DNA of 64,000 nucleotides from Pararhizobium capsulatum DSM 1112 (lineage in GTDB: Bacteria > Pseudomonadota > Alphaproteobacteria > Rhizobiales > Rhizobiaceae). A program made the position numbers and the translations under genes. The notes under the pieces were generated by a model. That model did not search any database, was not told the DNA's origin, and saw only the letters and a program-made list of their open reading frames with translations. Where the stretch lies: the NCBI RefSeq assembly GCF_030814475.1, contig NZ_JAUSVF010000003.1, positions 598,479 through 662,478 on the forward strand. The letters run 5' to 3'. Positions 1 through 8,598 of this stretch are shown piece by piece. The stretch's first letter is position 1. The number at the start of each line of letters is the position of its first letter.

Positions 1-33
1 AAAGCTCCTGGCGAAGTCCAATAAGGCTGCCGC

Positions 34-1094
34 ATGATGACGAAAGGATCCGAGCAGAAGAAGATCGGTTACGTCACGTTCGGTATTTCACTCGACACGA
101 GGCCGATGGAAGCCAAGTCAGCAACAGCGCTTCCCTCAGACGAGGGTTGGCAGTACGAGCCCAAATGGGATGGGTTCAGATGTCTTGCTTTTAAAGAAGG
201 GGACAGCGTCGACCTGCGGGCCAAATCCGGCAAGCCGCTAGGACGATACTTCCCAGAGCTGGTTGCTTACCTCGCTGCACTTCCCATCGAGCGGTTCGTG
301 GTCGACGGCGAACTGGTTATCGAGATCGTAGGAAAGCTATCGTTTGAGGCGCTGCAAATGCGCTTGCATCCGGCAGATAGCCGCATTCGAAAGCTATCAG
401 CAGCAACGCCAGCGAAGTTCATACTTTTCGACCTGCTAATGAACCCGCAAGGCGATGACGTTCGAACTGAACCGCTCCTTCAACGACGCGCCGAGCTCGA
501 AGCGCTGGTGGGAAACAAGGTCGACAAGAGTCGGCTCGCGCTATCGCCTTATTCCCACGAGATCGCGCAGGCCAAGCTTTGGCTTTCGGATGCGGGAAGC
601 GGTTCAACGGACGGCGTCGTATGCAAAGGGCTCGACGGACCGTACCTCGCCGGGGAGCGTGCGATGCTGAAGGTGAAGCGTTGCGGACGGCGGACTGTGT
701 CGTCGGAGGGTTTCGGTATGAAACTGACAGCAAACAAGTCGGATCGCTTCTGCTTGGATTGTACAACGATGATGGAAAGCTCGACCACGTGGGGTTCACG
801 TCCGCTATCAGCGATGACCAGCGGGCAGACCTCACGAAAAAACTGGAAGAATTGCGAGAGCCGCCGGGGTTCACGGGGAAGGCTCCGGGAGGCCCAAGTC
901 GGTGGAGCACCGAACGAAGCGCGGAATGGGTGCCGCTGAAGTCGGCGCTCGTGGTTGAAGTCAGGTTTGATCATGTCACAGGCGGCCGTTTTCGGCACGG
1001 CACAAAGCTCATGAGATGGAGGCCTGACAAAGCTCCCTCGCAGTGCACCTTCGAACAGATAGATTCGGCTCAGCCCGACGATCTCACATTGTGA
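34..1094 (+). pseudogene. ATP-dependent DNA ligase (LigD/LigC type), frameshifted
   Basis: Encodes the ligase of bacterial non-homologous end joining, which seals DNA ends through a lysine-AMP intermediate. The adenylation motif KWDGFR (Lys44) and the later VVDGELVI block are intact. After AMLKVKR (about position 680) the frame runs into unrelated residues, while the true continuation (TADCVVGGFRYE to DDLTL) lies in another frame and ends at 1094. A single missing base near 680 explains this. Repaired length, about 353 residues, fits stand-alone ligases of this family. Either a pseudogene or a sequencing error; a Ku relic at 30.2 kb favours real decay. Confidence 0.8.
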
Positions 1095-1136
1095 CCATCG
1101 GCTTCGTCTCGCTAGTTTTTAACGCTGTTATTTAGT

Positions 1137-1161
1137 GGAACAGGATTGCCCTGGACTGGTT
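1137..1161 (+). promoter_or_regulatory. EcfG/RpoE2-like promoter of the DUF72 gene
   Basis: GGAAC (1137-1141), 17 bases, then GTT (1159-1161), the alphaproteobacterial general-stress sigma signature. It ends 79 bases before the DUF72 start. Confidence 0.5.
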
Positions 1162-1240
1162 GAGCTTGCCGAGAAAACAGGTGGACAGCTGATGGGTGCA
1201 CGGACCTCCAGTGCACATAGGCAGGGATGGATCAAGTGGT

Positions 1241-2143
1241 ATGGTTGACCGCTCGCCTGAAGCAGTAGCCGAGCGGCGGGCACGTCGCGCCGAACGGAGA
1301 CGGAAGCAGCGGGACGCGAATGTCGGGCGCGCCGAGAAAATGCATGAAGCTAGGATTGCCGCTCGCGACGGCGAAAAGGATGCCAGCCTCCTGCCATCGT
1401 TATCCGGCCGAACTCTTATAGGCTGTTCGGGCTGGTACTATTGGCACTGGAAGGGACATTTCTATCCGGCTGATACCCCGTCAAATGAAATTTTCAATAT
1501 ATACCAGTCGACCTTCGAGACGGTCGAACTTAATGCGCCGTTCTATTCCTGGCCGACCATTGCTGCGGTCAAGACATGGCTTCGGCAGGCCAAGCCGAGC
1601 TTTGTCTACACCGTCAAGGTTTGTGAACTCATCACGCACGTCAAGCGCTTCGAAGATACGAAAACCTTGGTCGAAGACTTCGCCTATATTGCCGACCTGC
1701 TTTGTCAACAAATGGGGTGCTTCCTGTTTCAGCTGCCACCGAGCGTCCAATACAGTGACGAGACGTTGCACTTAATCCTGTCGCAATTGGATCGCTCACG
1801 TCGAAACGTCGTCGAATTCCGGCACCAGAGTTGGTGGAATGAGAATGTCTTCAATGCATTCACCGAGGCGGGAGTAATTTTCTGCTCCTGCAGCGGCCCT
1901 CGGTTGCCGGACGAGTTGGTACGGACTGCCGACGATATCTACGTCCGTTTCCATGGAACCAAAGCTTGGTATCGTCATGACTACAGCGACGAGGAACTAC
2001 TGATTTGGGCAGATCGGATCCGTGCGAGCGGAGCTGAGACGACGTGGGTCTATTTCAACAACGATCGCAACGGCTACTCCATAAAAAATGCAAAGCGACT
2101 GGCGGAACTCCTGAGGACGCGTGACCCGTCGACTATTCCATAA
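1241..2143 (+). CDS. DUF72 domain protein (YecE-like)
   Basis: A 300-residue protein. The first ~50 residues are basic and helical (RRARRAERRRKQRD), followed by a DUF72 TIM-barrel domain: LIGCSGWYYWHWKGHFYP, TVELNAPFY, FLFQLPPS, VVEFRHQSWW and YVRFHG are the conserved blocks. The biochemical function of the family is unsettled. The ATG at 1241 is preferred over 1196 because the domain and the basic arm are complete from there. The charged N-terminal extension is unusual for the family. A stress-type promoter lies just upstream. Confidence 0.85.
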   Translation: MVDRSPEAVAERRARRAERRRKQRDANVGRAEKMHEARIAARDGEKDASLLPSLSGRTLIGCSGWYYWHWKGHFYPADTPSNEIFNIYQSTFETVELNAPFYSWPTIAAVKTWLRQAKPSFVYTVKVCELITHVKRFEDTKTLVEDFAYIADLLCQQMGCFLFQLPPSVQYSDETLHLILSQLDRSRRNVVEFRHQSWWNENVFNAFTEAGVIFCSCSGPRLPDELVRTADDIYVRFHGTKAWYRHDYSDEELLIWADRIRASGAETTWVYFNNDRNGYSIKNAKRLAELLRTRDPSTIP

Positions 2144-2216
2144 AGCGGGCCATCGTGGCCGTCGATGTCTTGCGAAAGCATCTTGATCACTGCAGCCTTT
2201 ATCGGTCATCAGAGGG

Positions 2217-2241
2217 GGAACATCTGCTGGCTCATTCAGTT
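2217..2241 (+). promoter_or_regulatory. EcfG/RpoE2-like promoter of the alcohol dehydrogenase
   Basis: GGAAC (2217-2221), 17 bases, GTT (2239-2241). The dehydrogenase start is 28 bases downstream, a normal leader length. Confidence 0.55.
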
Positions 2242-2269
2242 GTGCGACATAATCAACGGAGGTTTCGAT

Positions 2270-3439
2270 ATGCGCGCACTTTGCTGGCACGGAAAAGGTG
2301 ACGTTCGCGTCGATACTGTTCCCGATCCCAAAATCCAACATTCTCGAGATGCCATCATCAAGATAACCTGCTGCGCTATCTGCGGTTCTGACCTGCATCT
2401 TCTGGACGGCTATCAGCCAACGATGGAAAGCGGAGACATCCTTGGCCATGAAAACATGGGCGAAGTTATTGAACTGGGTTCAGACGTCACCAACCTGAAA
2501 ATCGGCGACCGCGTTGTTGTCCCATTTACAATAAGCTGCGGCAATTGCTGGTTTTGCAAACAGGGAATGTATTCCTGCTGTGACACGACAAACCCCAATG
2601 CCCAGATCGCACGCAAGGCGATGGGCCATTCACCAGCAGGGCTGTTTGGGTTCAGCCATATGCTCGGTGGATACAGTGGGGGGCAGGCGGAATATTTGCG
2701 CGTGCCTATGGCGGATGTCGGCCCGATCAAGGTGCCAGACAGTGTCTCAGACGAGCAGGCACTTTTCCTATCCGACATTTTTCCCACAGGTTACATGGCT
2801 GCCGAAAATGCGCAGATTAAAACCGGAGATACGGTAGCAATTTGGGGATGTGGCCCCGTGGGACAGTTTGCAATCCGCTCGGCTCTCATGATGGGTGCAG
2901 GACGGGTGATTGCAATCGATGAAGTATCTGAACGCCTGGCGATGGCGGAAGCGGGCGGGGCGGAAACGATTAACTTCTCCGAAACTGATGTCTATGGCGA
3001 ACTCATGTCGCGTACCGCAGACCGGGGGCCTGATAGTTGCATTGACGCAGTTGGATGTGAGGCATCAGGTCACGGCTCCGCCGATGCTCTTCTGGATAAG
3101 GCTAAGGCAGCGCTGTATCTCGCCACCGATCGGGTTCATGTGATCCGCGAGGCGATAATGAGTTGTCGGAAAGGCGGGACGATATCCATTCCGGGCGTCT
3201 ATGTTGGAATGGGCGATAAAATTCCGATCGGCGCGGCGATGAACAAAGGGCTTACCCTGAAGATGGGACAAACCCATGTGCAAAAATATACAAAACCGCT
3301 TCTCGAGAAAATCGAAGCGGGCGAGATCGATCCCAGCTTCGTAGTCACGCACCCAGCGGCGCTGGAAGATGCTCCCCAAATGTACAAGAAATTTCGCGAC
3401 AAGGAGGATGGTGTGATCAAGGTCGTACTCAGGCCATAG
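2270..3439 (+). CDS. Zinc-dependent alcohol dehydrogenase (glutathione-independent formaldehyde dehydrogenase-like)
   Basis: Medium-chain dehydrogenase/reductase of 389 residues that oxidises alcohols or aldehydes with NAD(P). Catalytic zinc ligands are in [10 protein letters not shown] (Cys38) and GHE (60-61); the structural zinc lobe has Cys90, Cys93, Cys96 and a Cys at 103/104. The cofactor fold shows GCGPVGQFA followed by [11 protein letters not shown]. The long loop after residue 280 resembles the formaldehyde-dehydrogenase-like subgroup. Start chosen by the Shine-Dalgarno ACGGAGGT at 2256. The substrate cannot be read from sequence. Stress-sigma control is suggested by the promoter at 2217. 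Confidence 0.9.
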   Translation: MRALCWHGKGDVRVDTVPDPKIQHSRDAIIKITCCAICGSDLHLLDGYQPTMESGDILGHENMGEVIELGSDVTNLKIGDRVVVPFTISCGNCWFCKQGMYSCCDTTNPNAQIARKAMGHSPAGLFGFSHMLGGYSGGQAEYLRVPMADVGPIKVPDSVSDEQALFLSDIFPTGYMAAENAQIKTGDTVAIWGCGPVGQFAIRSALMMGAGRVIAIDEVSERLAMAEAGGAETINFSETDVYGELMSRTADRGPDSCIDAVGCEASGHGSADALLDKAKAALYLATDRVHVIREAIMSCRKGGTISIPGVYVGMGDKIPIGAAMNKGLTLKMGQTHVQKYTKPLLEKIEAGEIDPSFVVTHPAALEDAPQMYKKFRDKEDGVIKVVLRP

Positions 3440-3539
3440 CCGGCATACTGGACGTCGCCAGTAATGATCGTCGCGTCGTCCTAACCCTGGCATAAGGGAC
3501 TTCATTGACTTCGCCGCGGCAGCGTCACGGGTGTCGAGC

Positions 3540-4170
3540 TTATTTGCCGCCCTGCAGGATCCCTTCGTCCGCCCGGACGATGATTTCAAGTTCTGCGGTG
3601 AACACGGTTCCATCGCGAACTTCCTGAATATATTCGCCATGCAACTGGCTGACCACGCCGCCGATGAATCTTGTACCCATCCCGGCATGGCCTGCGACTT
3701 GTCGAAGCCGTCTCCGTCATCGGCGATGACCAGGCAGGCGCGGGACTGCGAAAGCGCCCTGAGCGAGATGGTGATGTTGCCCTTGCGATCGTGCGGGAAT
3801 GCATATTTCAGGCTGTTGGTCACCACCTCGTTCACAAGCAATGCCAGCGGCGTTGCGTTGTCAGCGGAGACGCTGATATCCTCGATCTTATAATCCACAG
3901 TGACGCGGTCTCCGTTCGCACTCCCAACGTGTCGACGATGGCCGGGATGAGATAACGGGTCGACACTCCGGCGAACTGGTAGCGGCTGTAAATCTGTTCA
4001 TGCACGGCGATCATCGCGGCAATTCTGTCGAACAGCGACTTCTGCGTCTCAGCGGGAAGCTGTTGCATCCGGATGACCGACTGAACCGACTGGAAATTGT
4101 TTTTCACCCGGTGGTGGATTTCTCGCAGCAGGAGCTAATTCTGTTCGAGGGCGGCCGAAAGTCGAGACAT
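3540..4170 (-). pseudogene. Sensor histidine kinase (HisKA_2/HWE type), decayed
   Basis: Read on the minus strand, pieces of one kinase appear in all frames. LLLREIHHRVKNNFQSVQSV is the phospho-acceptor box, with a stop codon (TAG) just before LLLREI near 4137. VDYKIEDISVSADNATPLAL then LVNEVVTNSLKYAFP (N box) and VIADDGDGFD (G1 box) follow after a frameshift near 3900. MGTRFIGGVVSQLHG to the terminal LQGGK lies in a third frame after a shift near 3690. At least one nonsense and two frame changes make it non-functional. Any N-terminal sensor domain is missing. Confidence 0.8.
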
Positions 4171-4193
4171 GAATGGTTGATTTGAAGGGGTTC

Positions 4194-4379
4194 ATGATGA
4201 CGAATGTCACGATGAGCGCGGCATTGGCAGCAGGAGCGGATGCGAAATTGCTGCTTCAGCATCTCCCGCAACACGAGGACAATTTCACCAAGACCGGGCA
4301 GAAGAAGGCGGCCCACCTGTTTCCGGCCGCGGCCTTTTTGATGGAGAACTCTTCCAGCATCATGCCTCAAACGCCGTAA
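4194..4379 (+). CDS. Small hypothetical protein
   Basis: 61 residues starting MMTNVTMSAALAAGADAKLL; no family recognised. AAGGGG at 4184 is a well-spaced ribosome binding site for the ATG at 4194. It lies just upstream (divergent side) of the kinase relic. The Ala-rich start followed by a polar middle does not form a convincing signal peptide. Confidence 0.35.
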   Translation: MMTNVTMSAALAAGADAKLLLQHLPQHEDNFTKTGQKKAAHLFPAAAFLMENSSSIMPQTP

Positions 4380-4532
4380 GCAACCGATACCGCCCCTGAT
4401 GGACGACGCACCTGAATATGCTCATTCGTTGATGCCCGATGATGTCCGGATCGGAAAACTTTCCAATTCTGGTTGTTGACTCTCCGCGGCTCAAATGAGA
4501 ACATTATGAGAACAAATGACGAGGTAGTTTTC

Positions 4533-4769
4533 ATGGCGACGGCGCAAAAATTCATCATCCTTCAGTTCAAGAAGGTGCGTGGTGGTATCGCGCCGGGCGA
4601 GATGAGGCAGGCATCGAGTGCAGCCAGTGCGGAGAAGATTGCGACAGCTATGGCACCACGTCATTCCGGCGTTGCCGCCTATTCCGTCATGGTTGATGAG
4701 GAGAGCGGAGATATGACTGACCCGAAGATCCTTTGCCAGTTTGGCGAAATCGCGGACCTCGCCGCGTAA
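4533..4769 (+). CDS. Small conserved-type hypothetical protein
   Basis: 78 residues beginning MATAQKFIILQFKKVRGGIA. It has a beta-rich start, an Ala-rich helix (ASSAASAEKIATAM) and an acidic end. Start chosen from GAGG at 4520 and because the protein reads sensibly only from here. First of three small co-directional genes (4533, 4837, 5069) that may be one transcript. Function unknown. Confidence 0.6.
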   Translation: MATAQKFIILQFKKVRGGIAPGEMRQASSAASAEKIATAMAPRHSGVAAYSVMVDEESGDMTDPKILCQFGEIADLAA

Positions 4770-4836
4770 GGGCATCACGCCCACACAGATGACAATTCAA
4801 AACCTGCAACTGCTGTGAGAACAGGAGATCGAAGAC

Positions 4837-5142
4837 GTGTGCCCGCAAGTCATGAGCGCCGAAACCCACGAGACCATTTTTGCAGGTCCGGTCGATGAAA
4901 TCGCGTCCGTGCTGGCCTGGCACGATGGGGATGTGCGCGCCTCGATCCGAACGCTGCTCGGCGATCTGAAACAAGCCCGTGAGCAACTGGCATTCGCCGA
5001 ACTGATAATGGGAACCGGGTTCAGCCGCGGCTGGAAGCCCAGCACAGGAACCGCAAAGGAGATCGATGATGCGAATTCAGTTCAATCACATGCTGAAAGA
5101 GAAACCGATCGAGGTTTACTGGACGCCCATCGAACGGTGTAA
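4837..5142 (+). CDS. Small hypothetical protein, MSAETHETIF family
   Basis: About 100 residues. The core, MSAETHETIFAGPVDEIASV then AWHDGDVRASIRTLL, recurs in a shortened copy at 39547-39702 and, more distantly, in the AWHEGN gene at 49402. GTG at 4837 has AGGAGA at good distance; the conserved core begins at the ATG at 4852, which is the alternative start. The tail overlaps the next gene by about 75 bases and may not be conserved. Function unknown; one helix-rich domain is likely. Confidence 0.6.
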   Translation: MCPQVMSAETHETIFAGPVDEIASVLAWHDGDVRASIRTLLGDLKQAREQLAFAELIMGTGFSRGWKPSTGTAKEIDDANSVQSHAERETDRGLLDAHRTV

Positions 5143-5425
5143 CCTGATCGAGACGCCGCCTTCACTTCTCCAATCGGCGGGCGGCATCTTCCAGGCCAAG
5201 AACCTTGAGGCATATGCCACGAGCATCTTTGAGTTGATCAGTTGCGCGCCCTTTGGGCTCTTTTACCTGCTGCGTGACACCCGCCGGCGCGAATACCTCG
5301 GCGTGTACTGCGTAAATGGGGAGGCTTCGCGGCCCGTCTTGATCAAGGAAGATATCGTTGAACGGGCAATGGAGCGACTGGAAGAACATTGCCGGGTCGG
5401 AAACTGGCGCGTCGAACTGATTTAG
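5069..5425 (+). CDS. Hypothetical protein
   Basis: 118 residues, MRIQFNHMLKEKPIEVYW onward, ending RVGNWRVELI. AAGGAG at 5056 supports the ATG at 5069 (ATG at 5066 is possible). No signal peptide or membrane segment. Its start overlaps the end of the preceding gene, suggesting coupled expression. No recognised family. Confidence 0.6.
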   Translation: MRIQFNHMLKEKPIEVYWTPIERCNLIETPPSLLQSAGGIFQAKNLEAYATSIFELISCAPFGLFYLLRDTRRREYLGVYCVNGEASRPVLIKEDIVERAMERLEEHCRVGNWRVELI

Positions 5426-5479
5426 CCTGCAAAGCAGAATTCGGGTCTGCGCTTACTAGCCCCGGCGACTACGCAAAAT

Positions 5480-5690
5480 GGAGCCACCCTGCGTGAGTGC
5501 TTGCAGGATGGCTCGAGTCCGGTTTGGGGAACCGGGCGCTCGGCGATGTGGTCCACGCATGCAATGATCGAGGACTACTTGGGGGCACCAATAAGCGCCT
5601 CACAAGGTCCCTGACATTTTCAAATTGCGTAACCCTACAATTACAGGGGCACGACACAAACGGTTCCACGGCGTTCTTAAGGTAGTGAAC
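5480..5690 (+). repeat. Degenerate ~200-bp repeat, copy 1 (other copy inverted at 39330-39545)
   Basis: Both copies share CTTGCAGGATGGCTCGAGTC, GCGCCCGGTT-type sequence and a tail with CAATTACAGGGGC. The implied peptide ends are related (KLRNPTITGA here, EMRNPAITGA there), so this is probably a decayed coding segment. In both places it follows a MSAETHETIF-family gene on the same strand, so a larger block was once duplicated. Confidence 0.6.
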
Positions 5691-5835
5691 GCTGCGGCCA
5701 CCAACCCGTGCGAGTGCATGTCAATTCTGTCTTTGGGCCAAGTTCTCGGGTTTTTCTTTCGATCCGGCGAGACAATTGAGCCAACTTGACACCTGTGTGC
5801 ATCCTGTCAGTTTTCCCTAAAGGACGGGGGGAACT

Positions 5836-6102
5836 ATGGATAGGTTTCTGGAATTCACAGGGATTGGCATTGTCATCGTGACGTTTGGTGCCGCAGTGGC
5901 GGTGTTTATGAGCGCAGGACATGCGCCCGGTCCGGGTCTACTGGGAGTGCCTACCTGGGCGCTCCCAACTATTGTGGGAGGCGTGGTCCTTGCAGCCTTC
6001 GGCCGGATGCTAGGAGAACTTAAAGCGTTACGTCACGAGGCCGCAAAGCAGACTGGGACGCTGGACAAGATTTCGTCTTATCTTTCGCGCCGCCGCCCCT
6101 GA
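5836..6102 (+). CDS. Small two-pass membrane protein
   Basis: 88 residues with two hydrophobic stretches (about 8-27 and 41-58), the second followed by a short charged helix LGELKALRHEAAKQTGTLDKI. GGACGGGGGG just upstream is a strong ribosome binding site. No family recognised. It opens a 3.5-kb stretch of very short membrane-protein genes. Confidence 0.6.
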   Translation: MDRFLEFTGIGIVIVTFGAAVAVFMSAGHAPGPGLLGVPTWALPTIVGGVVLAAFGRMLGELKALRHEAAKQTGTLDKISSYLSRRRP

Positions 6103-6139
6103 ACAGCCTCCCCGAACCAGCTATCGAGGTTCTCAAACC

Positions 6140-6256
6140 ATGACTCACACAACCGAGTTCATCGCGGAACTGATTAGGGCCGTGAATGAAGTTGATCTGC
6201 TGGCCACGTTCGAAGTGAGCCGGCGATCCGAGGCATGCGCGAGCAAATCGGCGTAG
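6140..6256 (+). pseudogene. Short remnant ORF (38 residues)
   Basis: Reads MTHTTEFIAELIRAVNEVDL to a stop at 6254. A second frame over the same DNA (IRGMREQIGV) looks like its natural continuation, so this is probably the frameshifted start of a small gene. Function unknown. Confidence 0.4.
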
Positions 6257-6379
6257 AGAAAATAGGACTGTGTCACGATGGAAGCAGGGAATTCAGACCA
6301 CGGCAGCTACACCCACAACGAAGGCGGCGCAGACGAGTAGTCTGTTAGGTGGACGAAGGTTGATGGGGCTAAGGCGTAA

Positions 6380-6420
6380 CCCCTCGGCGAGTAAGCCATC
6401 CAAGCCATATCACCGAGGGG
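6380..6420 (+). repeat. Stem-loop repeat CCCCTCGG...CCGAGGGG, copy 1
   Basis: CCCCTCGG (6380-6387) can pair with CCGAGGGG (6413-6420). The loop contains CCATCCAAGCC and the hairpin is followed by GGCCCC. A similar arrangement occurs at 7804-7846, and CACCGAGGGG recurs at 8691-8700 as the ribosome binding site of another small gene. Could be a terminator, small RNA or regulatory element. Confidence 0.5.
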
Positions 6421-6503
6421 CCCCTACTCTGCAGCTGCCGGGTTAGATTAGCAGATGCTGAATGTTTGCCAAGCAACCTCTCAGACGAGCATAGGGAACA
6501 AAA

Positions 6504-6531
6504 AAGGCCCCCGCTGCGCAGCGAGGGCCTT
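6504..6531 (+). terminator. Bidirectional terminator-like hairpin
   Basis: AAGGCCCCCGCTGCG pairs with CGCAGCGAGGGCCTT, preceded by an A-run that would become a U-run on the minus strand. It follows about 400 bases without a confident gene. Confidence 0.6.
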
Positions 6532-6756
6532 GCGATTATATACTCTCGAAAACTGCGCCACCCGAAAATTGCTGCTCCCCAATGAGGAAGACTATATTAG
6601 AACTAGGCCATATTAGCTAGTGCCGAATCCGAAGATGAAGGGTGGTGGGGGCTAGGCCCATTGGCTGAGTTGACCAGAGCTGCCTTCAGGAAGACCATCA
6701 CGCGACAAAAATGACGGCGAACCCACCGCCGCCGCAAACCTGGGGAGGATTGCGAG

Positions 6757-6978
6757 ATGATTGTTGCACCATTCCTATATGGTTTCGGCACGCTACTGTT
6801 TGTGGCTATGCCGTACCTTGAAAATGAGTGGAAGCATGCGTCTTGGACGCTCCCCCGGCTAGCCGTGCTTGCGCTCTGTATTCTCTGGCCCGCGCTAATT
6901 TTCGCATTCGTCGTCGCAATCGCGGTAGAGAAGGAAAACAGTAATCCAGGAACGATCCCACGCCGGATGAATTCATGA
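6757..6978 (+). CDS. Small two-pass membrane protein, YLE-WP family
   Basis: 73 residues. Two hydrophobic segments (about 3-20 and 34-57) flank a polar loop. The motif YLE, a W in the loop, then RLAVLALCILWPALI matches the protein at 8046 (YLE, W, RILAILLAIVWPGLL), so the two are paralogues. Its stop overlaps the next start by four bases (ATGA at 6975), implying translational coupling with the LysR-type protein. Function unknown. Confidence 0.6.
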   Translation: MIVAPFLYGFGTLLFVAMPYLENEWKHASWTLPRLAVLALCILWPALIFAFVVAIAVEKENSNPGTIPRRMNS

Positions 6979-7241
6979 TCACTCTATCGCAGATCGACAC
7001 TTTTTGTACCGTTGTCGAACGTGGTTCATTCACCCAGGCAGCAAAGCTCCGCGGGGTTACTCCGGGGGCGATTTCAAATCATATCCATGGCCTTGAAACG
7101 CGTCTTCAACCCCCCTTATTCAAAAGAGATGGCGGGGCCGTGAAGATAACGCCTGCAGGGAAGACGTTTGCGAAGCACGCCACAGAAATAATGCGACATA
7201 TTGCCCAAATTGAAATGCGCATTGATGCTCTTAAGCAGTAG
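6975..7241 (+). CDS. LysR-type DNA-binding domain protein lacking the effector domain
   Basis: 88 residues covering only the winged helix-turn-helix and start of the linker helix of a LysR regulator: LSQIDTFCTVVERGSFTQAA, GAISNHIHGLETRLQ, LFKRDGG and ITPAGKTFAKHA. Normal LysR proteins are about 300 residues, so the ~200-residue ligand-binding domain is absent. A clean stop and the ATGA overlap with the membrane-protein gene upstream suggest a stable mini-regulator rather than recent truncation. It could bind DNA constitutively or antagonise a full-length relative. Confidence 0.75.
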   Translation: MITLSQIDTFCTVVERGSFTQAAKLRGVTPGAISNHIHGLETRLQPPLFKRDGGAVKITPAGKTFAKHATEIMRHIAQIEMRIDALKQ

Positions 7242-7267
7242 GGGAGCAAGTTTCCACGACGAGGATG

Positions 7268-7435
7268 CTACCGATCCGCCTTATCAGTGCGAATGCCGAG
7301 TCGTTCTTTGATATGGAGGTTGGGCATCACGCCTAACTCCTGTGCGCCTCGGTAAACGTGGCGAGTCGCGAAAAATGACCCGCACCATCCCGCGACACCA
7401 ATGAGGACGGCGATGATAAGTATCTGAATACGCAC
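7268..7435 (-). CDS. Small membrane protein (55 residues, GTG start)
   Basis: Starts MRIQILIIAVLIGVAGW with GTG; TTAGGGGAG just upstream is a ribosome binding site. One hydrophobic helix (about 3-20) is followed by a polar tail, RHVYRGAQELGVMPNLHIKE. It lies opposite the neighbouring genes. No family recognised. Confidence 0.55.
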   Translation of the reverse strand: MRIQILIIAVLIGVAGWCGSFFATRHVYRGAQELGVMPNLHIKERLGIRTDKADR

Positions 7436-7600
7436 CTGGCTCCCCTAAGAACAAAGGGGATTGTGACATATTTTAGCTACAGCGCAACAAATGGTGCGGG
7501 GCGGACTTGACCCTAGGGTTGCTGATAAATATGTGCGGGGGCGCCTACCGCACCGCAACAAAATTGGGACCTTTGTCAAATGCTAGCCAAAGGATTGGAC

Positions 7601-7681
7601 ATGAAGCGCTTTTATCTTGCCATATTGCTTGTCGCAGGGACGTTATTTTGGGGCAATTTGGTGTGGCTGACGATTAGCTAG
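7601..7681 (+). CDS. Tiny membrane peptide (26 residues)
   Basis: Starts MKRFYLAILLVAGTLFWGN and ends WLTIS; essentially one transmembrane helix with a basic N-terminus. AAGGA at 7589 serves as ribosome binding site. Such short peptides can arise by chance, but neighbours of the same type strengthen the call. Confidence 0.45.
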   Translation: MKRFYLAILLVAGTLFWGNLVWLTIS

Positions 7682-7803
7682 AATAAGGGGTAGCGGTAGC
7701 GAACGCGGGAATTCAGTTCTCACCCTTTAGGCCGCCTCGATCCGCTGCGCAGTTTCCCGGACCAAAGCTGACGCGAACCAGGATCGACGATCCTCGGAAG
7801 TAG

Positions 7804-7846
7804 ACCCCCCGGTGCACAAAGTCATCCAAACCTCACACCGAGGGGC
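7804..7846 (+). repeat. Stem-loop repeat, copy 2
   Basis: CCCCCCGGTG pairs with CACCGAGGGG; the loop keeps TCATCCAA and the 3' side keeps GGGGCCCC, as in the copy at 6380. Position between two tiny membrane-peptide genes is also similar. Confidence 0.5.
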
Positions 7847-8045
7847 CCCAGCCTTGCACGTGCACAATCACTATATGAAGGTTGTGTTTTTTTTCAATTA
7901 ACCCCTAAAATTTTACGAGCGAGCCCTAAAGAACATTTTCCATAGACCGGTGTCTGAATGCTGCATCCGAGCATGCACTAACTGCGGGCGCTTTTGGTCA
8001 TTCTAAGCGCCCGCCTTTTGCCTGGGGAGTGCATTTAGCAGCGCT

Positions 8046-8306
8046 GTGAGGTTCGCAATGCTGATTGCCGTCAGTGCCTATTTCGCCCTCACAATTCTGT
8101 TTAGGGGTTGTCTGTATCTGGAAGGGACAACAACTCCAAGGCACGGCTGGTCGTCTGCTAGAATTCTGGCAATACTACTTGCCATCGTTTGGCCGGGGCT
8201 ACTTTTGGTCACGCTTGTTGCCCACTTTTCAGTGTGGTCCGACCCGACGCAAAACATGACAGCTACACCGCAAAAGCCAGTCGCAGTGCAATCCGCCCAC
8301 CGGTGA
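8046..8306 (+). CDS. Small two-pass membrane protein, YLE-WP family
   Basis: 86 residues from a GTG (ATG at 8058 is the alternative). Hydrophobic segments near residues 4-22 and 40-62 are separated by LYLEGTTTPRHGW. It is a paralogue of the 6757 protein, and its first helix also matches the peptide at 43207 (AYF, then CLY, then an acidic-Gly pair). The C-terminal 20 residues are polar. Function unknown. Confidence 0.55.
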   Translation: MRFAMLIAVSAYFALTILFRGCLYLEGTTTPRHGWSSARILAILLAIVWPGLLLVTLVAHFSVWSDPTQNMTATPQKPVAVQSAHR

Positions 8307-8348
8307 GAATGATTTATTCCCCCGTTATTGGGGCTGTGAAAACGAGAG

Positions 8349-8435
8349 ATGAAACCGCATCTCCATTTGCTGGCCGCGACGCTCATTTGCTGCGCCTGTT
8401 TTTGGGCTGCTATTATTTGGCTGTGTCGGGGTTAA
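8349..8435 (+). CDS. Tiny membrane peptide (28 residues)
   Basis: MKPHLHLLAATLICCACFWA then AIIWLCRG; one hydrophobic helix with three cysteines. The GAGAG before the ATG is close for a ribosome binding site. Supported mainly by the neighbouring genes of the same kind. Confidence 0.4.
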   Translation: MKPHLHLLAATLICCACFWAAIIWLCRG

Positions 8436-8499
8436 GCAGCCACCACGGCGATGGTGCCAACAGATCAGTAGGCCTGCAAGCAACCAAAGGAAGCGCAGC

Positions 8500-8598
8500 C
8501 TATTTTGCATAGATGAGCAGGAGTACTGTGCCAACATAGGAACCAACCCAGCTCAACGCTCCGAATAACATCGCCATGAACAGAAAATGCATCCTCAC
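8500..8598 (-). CDS. Tiny membrane peptide (32 residues, GTG start)
   Basis: Starts MRMHFLFMAMLFGALSWVGS and ends LLLIYAK: one long transmembrane helix. GTG preceded by GAGAG. Another member of the local cluster of minute membrane proteins. Confidence 0.45.
   Translation of the reverse strand: MRMHFLFMAMLFGALSWVGSYVGTVLLLIYAK

Noticed and set aside
3065..3898. One continuous 277-residue minus-strand frame through the end of the dehydrogenase
   Set aside because: Only its first ~75 residues are histidine kinase; beyond that it is antisense to the dehydrogenase and kinase coding switches to another frame.
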